Source: Topomyia yanbarensis
Taxonomy: Eukaryota; Arthropoda; Insecta; Diptera; Culicidae
Length of the DNA stretch: 64,000 bases
Assembly (NCBI RefSeq): GCF_030247195.1
Contig: NC_080672.1
Coordinates: 27,907,906 to 27,971,905 of the forward strand
Direction: 5' to 3'
Translations under genes and position numbers: made by a program
In this document: piece by piece, positions 58,196 to 64,000 of the stretch
How the letters are laid out: every line of letters begins with the position of its first letter
Position numbering within the stretch: the first letter of the stretch is position 1
The notes under the pieces: generated by a model
What the model was told of the DNA's origin: nothing
The model's input: only the letters and a program-made list of their open reading frames with translations
Database searches by the model: none

Positions 58196-59595
58196 ACCTG
58201 TCCACTGAAGGCGGCTGAGGTATGCTTACTGGGCATACTGACCAGCCGATCTTCAGCTTCCCTCTCTCAATGACCTTTTGGCTTCCGCAACCGGTAGCCT
58301 GAAATAGGCTACCTGCGTGCCAAAGAGTCTCTCTCTTAGCCGTACAGAGGTCCGCTCAATCTCTGCGCCACACTGCTCCATGACGGCAGAGACGACGTCG
58401 TCTGCGTTCGTAACCTCATCCAGTTGCTTGCACTGGAGGGTCACTTCCGCATCCAACGACCTCAGCTGAGCGCCGTCACCCAAGACCTCTTGGGCCAGCT
58501 TCTTGTACCGCCCCACTAGATTGCGCACCTCGTTTCAGCTCCAAGTCTATTTCGCCGGTCTTGGTAGTAACGCTGCGCACATACTGGCCTAGAGCCGAGA
58601 GGCTTCGGCTTCGCAACAGGGCCTCTCATCTGTCCTTGGCGTTCTTTGCGGGTCGAGGTACGTTCGACTTCTGCTTAGCCCTGCTGACCAGCTGCCATGA
58701 ATTTTCGCCCTCTTGTGCCGATGGCACCGGCTGGCTCGTACCTACTTGTGGCCCGACACTTTGCGCCCCATTGATGCCTTTCGCCATCTTGGGCCGATAA
58801 GTCACCTTCTTGGGTCGACGCCCTTCGGGATCCTTTGCATCCATGCTTTTGTGGTTACGCGTCGTTTGGCTTGCTTCGCGCACCTTCTCCTGGTGACTGC
58901 CTGGGCCGCTTCGGGTTAGGCGCAGTATTGCCCTCAATTAAATTCTTTGTGGCCGTCAAGGTGAAATCTATCGGGCCATAGTAGCTCCTCCAATGAAGCA
59001 GAAGGCCTCAGTTTGGGCGCCTTTATTGGCCTTCTCTCTTCCCACCACCCGCCTGATATAAGCGTCCTGTTCTTGTCTTGCGACTCGAACAGCCTGGCGT
59101 AGCACCAGCAGGTTCTGTTTCAGTTCCTTGCCGATGTTCTGCTTTCCGCTTGTAAACTCGATGATATTATCGAGTTGCTTGACTACCACCCGCATCGCGG
59201 GTAGTGATCCACCAAGCGTGTTGATAGGACTATCCCCTACCACCACTGAAGAGCCTCCAGTGCTGTTGGTTGCAGCCACCGTCGCTCCACTGTCCCTCCT
59301 CTGGGAGGAGACCTCGCCAAACCCCCTTTGGCGAAGGGGTTCACCACCTCCTCATCTCCTACCTCACTCACTTTATTGTTGTTTTTATTTTCACAACTCA
59401 TACTTGGTCCCACGCCACACCAGAGCTCCGCAATAACGTGGTAAGGGACGCTTACTGTGAGGGGTGCCCAGGTACCCCACAGGCTCCGTTAGCGGTCAGG
59501 CATCTTTTTCACCCCTCGACCACTCATCCCTCGGCACAGGTCGCTTCACACCTTGGATTGGGGTTATCCCGATTGGTGGGCTCATACCAAAAATA

Positions 59596-60780
59596 ATAAA
59601 AAAAAAAATATTAATACAGTTTTATTAAAAATATTAATACAGTTTTATTCAGACTATGGAATGCAATTAGAAATATTTTTAGGCACAATATATACAATAT
59701 AACAATTTTTTTTTAATATGAGCAACCATTTAATTAAAAATTGAAACAAGGAGAAACACTAGTAGGCAAAAGATTGATGATTCCAACATCAGAAACCGTA
59801 TCGGAGAAAGCAAGGAGAGGGCGGACAAAAATGAAGGAAAAAAGGAATTAAACTTGTAGCTTTGTGGCAAACGGAAGATCATTATCAGGACATCATGAAT
59901 CGGATCGCCGACTGGCCTCCTTGGATCACATTTGCAGGTAGCTGTTAGCAAGTCAACCAAAATATAAGATATAATAAATTTGTAGGGTAACCAGTACATC
60001 TCGGACTAGAACCAGACCGAAGGGATTCGTTTAACGAAGATCTGGCGCTAGAACATTAGGCGCACGACCAGACAACATGTTTAAAGTGGCAATTGCTGTC
60101 ACCGAAAACGCAGTGAACACTCTCTACATCCCCAATACGTCGGAGCTGCGCATTCAACGTATAATGATTGGACATGACCCGAGATACCACCCGAAGGGAG
60201 TCACGACCTTCATCCTTCCTTTTACCCCAAGGTTAGTTAGCCTTTGGGATTCTCAATCTTACATTTTCCACGAAATTTGTCAATTTTCGAGCATCCTTTG
60301 ACAATAAATACTGAAAAATCCGTCAAAGCTACGCGATTTTTCATTAATTCCTAAGTTTCCGCCTTCTCATTACCATTCTAATCTAAGAGCCACTTCTCTC
60401 ATTACCCGGACCAGAACAATACGAAAGAACTCCAACTAATATTTATATTAGGTAATCGGGAACGAAATGCAAATGCATTGTGTAAAGCCTAGGAAAATAA
60501 TAGGACTGAAATATAGAAACACTTGAAGTTTTGGATGTCCCATGTGTGCTTTCCCAGACCAGGAGTCACTTACTTCGGTTTCGTAACCGCACCCATTAAG
60601 GAAAGGAAGGAAATGATTCTCCTCTTTCGAAAATTGTCAGAATATCGCTCTTTAGTGAACAAGGAAGCATAGAAATCAGTCGTGGCGGGTGCATTCTTTA
60701 ACATTTCTTTCCAGCGTTTCTCATAAGAATGCTACTGTTTTTTTCCCGTATAATTTATATACGGGATATGTCGACAGTGC
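59596..60780. other. AT-rich spacer, no gene
   Basis: ATATTAATACAGTTTTATT is duplicated in tandem near 59609-59649. A small inverted repeat, CCCGTATAATTTATATACGGG, lies at 60745-60765. Open frames have no recognisable domain. Confidence 0.4.
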
Positions 60781-60789
60781 ATTAGGAGT

Positions 60790-61180
60790 CTCACCACAGA
60801 AAAAAAATTTCTCGATCCTCTTCGCATCTTCCACACCATACCTTGTTTCTACAATAGGCGCATTGTTTGCAACGAGGGCAGTTCATGCACCGCGGTACAA
60901 AAAGGCGAACAAGTAGACGAGCCCCGGTCAAAAGAACAAATTTTGGAAGAACAAATCCGGCGAAAGGCTCGAAATGAAGCTAATGTAAAATAAGTTTTCT
61001 TAGTTCTTTCCTCGATTTTTGCTGAGCCCAATTGTTTGTATGCCAGAACTTTTACTGATTGAAGCACAGGGATCTAGAAGGACCCACCCCCTATTTCGCA
61101 ATTAAGACACTTCTCGGAGACTACACCATCAATCTCTACTTCCCGGCCGGGTACGTAGAGATTAAATGGATTGTCTTTGG
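60790..61180 (-). pseudogene. Jockey-like LINE ORF1 relic with zinc knuckles
   Basis: On the minus strand, YVPGREVEIDGVVSEKCL near 61110-61165 is followed by VRLFVPRCMNCPRCKQCAYC and WCGRCEED near 60820-60930. This is the order of the Jockey gag-like protein, from the EIDGV segment to RLFVPxxMxCxxC and later knuckles. It is frameshifted between the two blocks. Confidence 0.7.
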
Positions 61181-61279
61181 CCCGTTAGTAGACCATCCAG
61201 AGGTAGTTTGTATTAGAAATAATTTTTATCGAAAATGAGACTTATAGACATTATTTTTGTCATCGGAGAATTATTCAAA

Positions 61280-61389
61280 TTGACTAATGGGAAGGTATCT
61301 CCGACGACCGACATCCTTTCAGGCTTAGAGGAGATCTCCTCTAAGCCAGAAAGGATGTCGGTCGTCGGAGGTAACTTCCCATTAGTCAA
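61280..61389. repeat. 110-bp near-perfect palindrome with almost no loop
   Basis: TTGACTAATGGGAAGGTA at the left mirrors the right end TAACTTCCCATTAGTCAA. The centre is AGAGGAGATCTCCTCT. Both strands are open and encode nearly the same peptide (TTDILSGLEEISSKPERMSV). It could be fused inverted ends of a lost element. Confidence 0.8.
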
Positions 61390-61639
61390 CACTATCATGC
61401 GAGCTTTAGTACCTGCGAAAGGAGGCTTTATAACAGGGAACGGAAAAATAATGCAACGAAAAATAAAAGAATGGAGTTGGTAGTTTGCACTTAGCTGTTG
61501 GACAATTCTAGTACATATCTGAATTCAACAAACACATTTTCGCTGAGCCGTCAGACATACAGCCCTGTTAACAAAGGGTGTTCCAAATAGCCACCATATA
61601 TTATAAGAGAATTTTCATTTTCACTTACACATGCCATAT

Positions 61640-62895
61640 CTGTAATTTCGTCAGTACGGGGAGAAATCACTTCGAATCGTACTACCCACTCGGGAAAAAG
61701 GTGTTCTGCCGGCCCTGCACATAAGAGTATGATGCCGACCCTTGCAGCTCCGGTAAGTGTATTTGGATTGGCACTCTTTAGCTGGGTGGCCCGTTCTGAA
61801 GCAATTTCGGCAGAGAGAATGAGTTTTCAAAATGCCATCCCGCTCCGCAACTTCCATGTGATGGAATTAACTGCACTGGTAAAGCGGGTGATTTGATGAG
61901 CAAGCTACACAGCATCCCCCAGACATACGGGTTGAACTGTAACTGGTCTTCACTGATGGAAGTCTTTGCTTCGCTTGTAATTGCTTGTAGACTTGGTTGG
62001 TAAGCAATCCAAAACTTGGAGTCTACGACGGAAGAAGTCAAACAGATCTGCAAGTGTATCTGTCTCCTTCATAGCTGAGTACTCTTCTCAACCCCTCCGA
62101 GTGACCGGATCCAGTCGTTCAGTGAGAATATTCACCAGCAGATCCTGATCGAATGATCTGATCAAGAGTCTGCAGAATTCTCTCAAGACCTTCAACGAGA
62201 ACGTGCAGATCGGTAACGGATTCCTTAGGAATAGTGGGGAAGTTGAAGAGAACTTGCACTAGCCATTTCTTCAGCTGCTAACTGTTGTTGTACCGCTTCA
62301 ACAGCAAGTCCCATTTCACCTGATAGTTGGCATTAGTAATCTGAAGCGGTTCCCCTTGTAAGCATCCCTTCTGGTAGTTGAGTTTCTCCATTTCGGGAAG
62401 ATTGGGTTTCCAGTAGATGAGCGAGGTAAACAGGTCTCAGCCATTCGTCTATATCGCCATTGAATGTCTGCAGCTTAATCTGTGATAGACGGACATAATC
62501 GATAGAACCCCGCATCGACGAATCAGAGACTTGGAGGGACTGCTCCAGCATGTTTGGCTCCTACAGCTCCTTAACTTTGTCCAGAACGAAGGACTTAACC
62601 TCGTAGTACCGGTCGCTGAAATTCATACACCATGGAAAAAGATTTCAACCAAAGTTTTACTTAAACCTTCCCAAGGTTCGTCTAACTTACATGTACTTAC
62701 TTACTTAAATCGACATCAGTAGCGGTATTGGCCTCCTTGAAGACCTGCACAAACCGCCAGATGTTATTGAAGGACAATTGGATCTCCTTCATCCTGGCCG
62801 CCAAAGCTTTCATCGACGGTGGCTTTCGACCAAAGACCAATTTCGGGGCAGAATTAGGAAAGATTTGACCACTATCCAGATAATCAGTCATCCGT
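61640..62895 (-). pseudogene. BEL/Pao gag relic (-)
   Basis: On the minus strand the relic begins near 62810 (ALAARMKEIQLSFNNIWRFV). It continues through SMRGSIDYVRLSQIKLQTFN near 62500, NANYQVKWDLLLKRYNNS near 62310, and a VLVEGLERILQTLDQII block near 62180. It ends with the zinc knuckles ILKTHSLCRNCFRTGHPAKE and CKGRHHTLMC near 61720-61830. This order is that of BEL/Pao Gag. Several frameshifts and stops are present, and no LTR was identified. Confidence 0.8.
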
Positions 62896-63150
62896 TCGAA
62901 CCCCTAGTTGCCTCAACAGACCCAATTCAATTACCAACCCGAACCGAGCAGAACACCAGGCAATTCCACAGGACAGTGGTTTGGCGTACCAACATTATCC
63001 AGCTGCAAAAGAGCTTAAAAGGTCGAGCTTACGAAGCGGTGAAGAGCCGTCTGATGCACCCCTCCAACGTTTCAGGAGTGATGGCTACACTGCAGATGAT
63101 GTTTAGGCAACCTAAGGGCCTTAAAACATCCGATCCCGTGCTTCAGTAGA
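62890..63150 (+). pseudogene. BEL/Pao gag fragment (+), second element
   Basis: IIQLQKSLKGRAYEAVKSRL followed by MHPSNVSGVMATLQMMFRQP is the LQ(K/R)SLKGxAxExVKSRLxxPxxVxxVIxTLxxxFGRPE segment of BEL/Pao Gag. It is on the opposite strand to the neighbouring relic and abuts it, so two elements met head to head or one inserted in the other. Confidence 0.7.
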
Positions 63151-63159
63151 TCCAGACAT

Positions 63160-63260
63160 GAAACACTCGAATCGATAACAACACCGTCAATCTCAACTTC
63201 CTGGATGGGAATGTAGGCGCGGGTCCTTCATAAAATACTTGTCGCCAGTAATGTCAAACG
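63160..63260 (-). pseudogene. Jockey-like ORF1 fragment
   Basis: On the minus strand YFMKDPR and, one frame over, AYIPIQEVEIDGVVIDSS match the Jockey-like ORF1 at 43.55 kb (YFMKDYRVYIPVHKVKIDGV). It is a short fragment with one frameshift. The sequence from 63270 to the window end has no clear assignment; CANSVVRRHGKACAAVKENS near 63690 may be a decayed gag knuckle. Confidence 0.6.
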
Positions 63261-64000
63261 CTTTCTTTCGACAGGCTATCACAAATCAAAGAATATCTGG
63301 GTGAGCTTTCGAGACACTTAGCGGAAGATCTTTGCTTCGAAAGCACTTCAGATATGGTCCGACGGAGTTCAATGTGTATTATTTTGAACGAGAAAGCCGG
63401 AATGTTCGATGACGAATCTTGTTTGCCACCGGAAAGGTGCGGATAGTGCTCGCCAATAAATCATCTACTTAGTAAACGGATCTGAACTTAAATTGGTATT
63501 TACGTTAAATTACGGAGAGGTGGTCTCTGTTGGAGGAACTTCTTCACAGGTGATCCCAACGGTGTTCGTGTGTTGAGAATGCTTCCGACGAAACCTATCC
63601 CCTCCTACCTGACTCTTCTAATCAATTCAATGGATTTTAATATGCTCACAAAACACTGGTTACACATCCGGGGCAGAACCCTGTGTGCCAATTCTGTAGT
63701 CAGACGCCACGGAAAAGCCTGCGCGGCAGTTAAGGAAAATTCATCGACTGCAACAAAAAATATTTGTTAACATCAAAGGGGGACAGAACTACCTCTCCGC
63801 CAAGGGGGCTGCGGTTCTGCATGTAACTAAATTTTAGAAACTTATCATATTAAAGCTTTTGATTCGATACAGAAAAATTACAATCTGTCTATATCGCGTC
63901 GCTGGTTTTATTTACTGGAGATTGTAATATCGGATAATCCCTAAAACGCGTTGACTAAAGGTGTCAATATATAGATTCCAATGGCAATGAACGGTGCGAA

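Larger units (their letters stand above)
54495..59595 (-). pseudogene. R1-like LINE, 5' half (ORF1 and endonuclease), with nested insertions
   Basis: Read on the minus strand, an untranslated leader (about 59595-59420) is followed by ORF1 pieces: 59279-58968 with SIN/LPAMRVVVKQLDNIIEFTSG-type coiled sequence, 58937-58626, and 58528-58253. The CCHC knuckles YYRCLESGHKYYDC and CRRCGERGHKAQKC are at 55665-55540. ORF2 then begins with the endonuclease: NWVADGSRLATI near 55020, APRRWPIEQFNQMIDRL near 54870, and AVDSNAWAVKWGNRCTNSRG (GDFNAW has become VDSNAW, losing an active-site Asp). WIDITFVSP is near 54640. Similarity stops near 54495 without RT, so the element is 3'-truncated, which is unusual for a LINE. 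Frames are broken by stops and by two insertions (see next entries). Confidence 0.8.

Overview
The window looks like nuclear DNA of a mosquito, probably Culicinae and Aedes-like. It is AT-rich, packed with old nested transposable elements (TEs), and the one convincing host gene family has a TATA box, an arthropod-style initiator and introns of 67-69 bp. Species assignment is an inference from style; no database was searched.

Host genes. The clearest genes are two copies of a tiny secreted peptide gene, at 32.0-32.5 kb (+) and 36.7-37.2 kb (-), arranged tail to tail. Each encodes a signal peptide, an acidic segment and a Trp-rich, mildly cationic amphipathic C-terminus, the layout of an antimicrobial or venom-like linear peptide. 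The splice donor overlaps the apparent stop codon. Splicing adds exactly one residue, a C-terminal glycine, which is the signal for peptide amidation. Retaining the intron gives the same peptide without that glycine. Both copies keep this arrangement. A second, much weaker candidate for a small secreted protein lies at 52.18-52.40 kb.

Mobile DNA, left to right. 0.2-2.8 kb: 3' half of an R1-like LINE (-) with downstream tandem repeats. 3.0-5.5 kb: a retroposon (-) with a poly(A) tail, a 28-bp target duplication and three ~470-bp internal repeats; a partner copy in the opposite orientation lies at 10.1-11.7 kb and a third, interrupted copy at 32.5-35.6 kb. 8.6-10.1 kb: decayed reverse transcriptase (RT). 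12.9-13.6 kb: TTAA-flanked element. 14.2-16.6 kb: hAT element with an 8-bp target duplication that carries LINE fragments. 19.4-20.6 kb: mariner relic plus a TTAA-flanked element (second copy at 29.2 kb). 21.4-26.9 kb: Jockey-like ORF1, LINE endonuclease pieces, a 1.46-kb palindromic hAT element and a BEL/Pao integrase relic. 27.4-28.8 kb: D37E-type mariner relic. 33.95-35.38 and 41.42-42.36 kb: two copies of a pogo-like element that still encode a helix-turn-helix. 37.6-38.8 kb: LINE RT plus RNase H. 43.5-44.1 kb: Jockey-like ORF1. 45-49 kb: several MITEs. 54.5-59.6 kb: 5' half of an R1-like LINE (-) broken by two clean insertions (298 bp and 2,533 bp). 60.8-63.8 kb: Jockey-like and BEL/Pao gag relics on both strands.

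All TE reading frames seen here carry stops, frameshifts or lost catalytic residues. The stretches 16.6-19.4, 29.7-31.4 and 52.0-54.5 kb are less repetitive and may be host intergenic or regulatory DNA, but I could not tie them to a gene.
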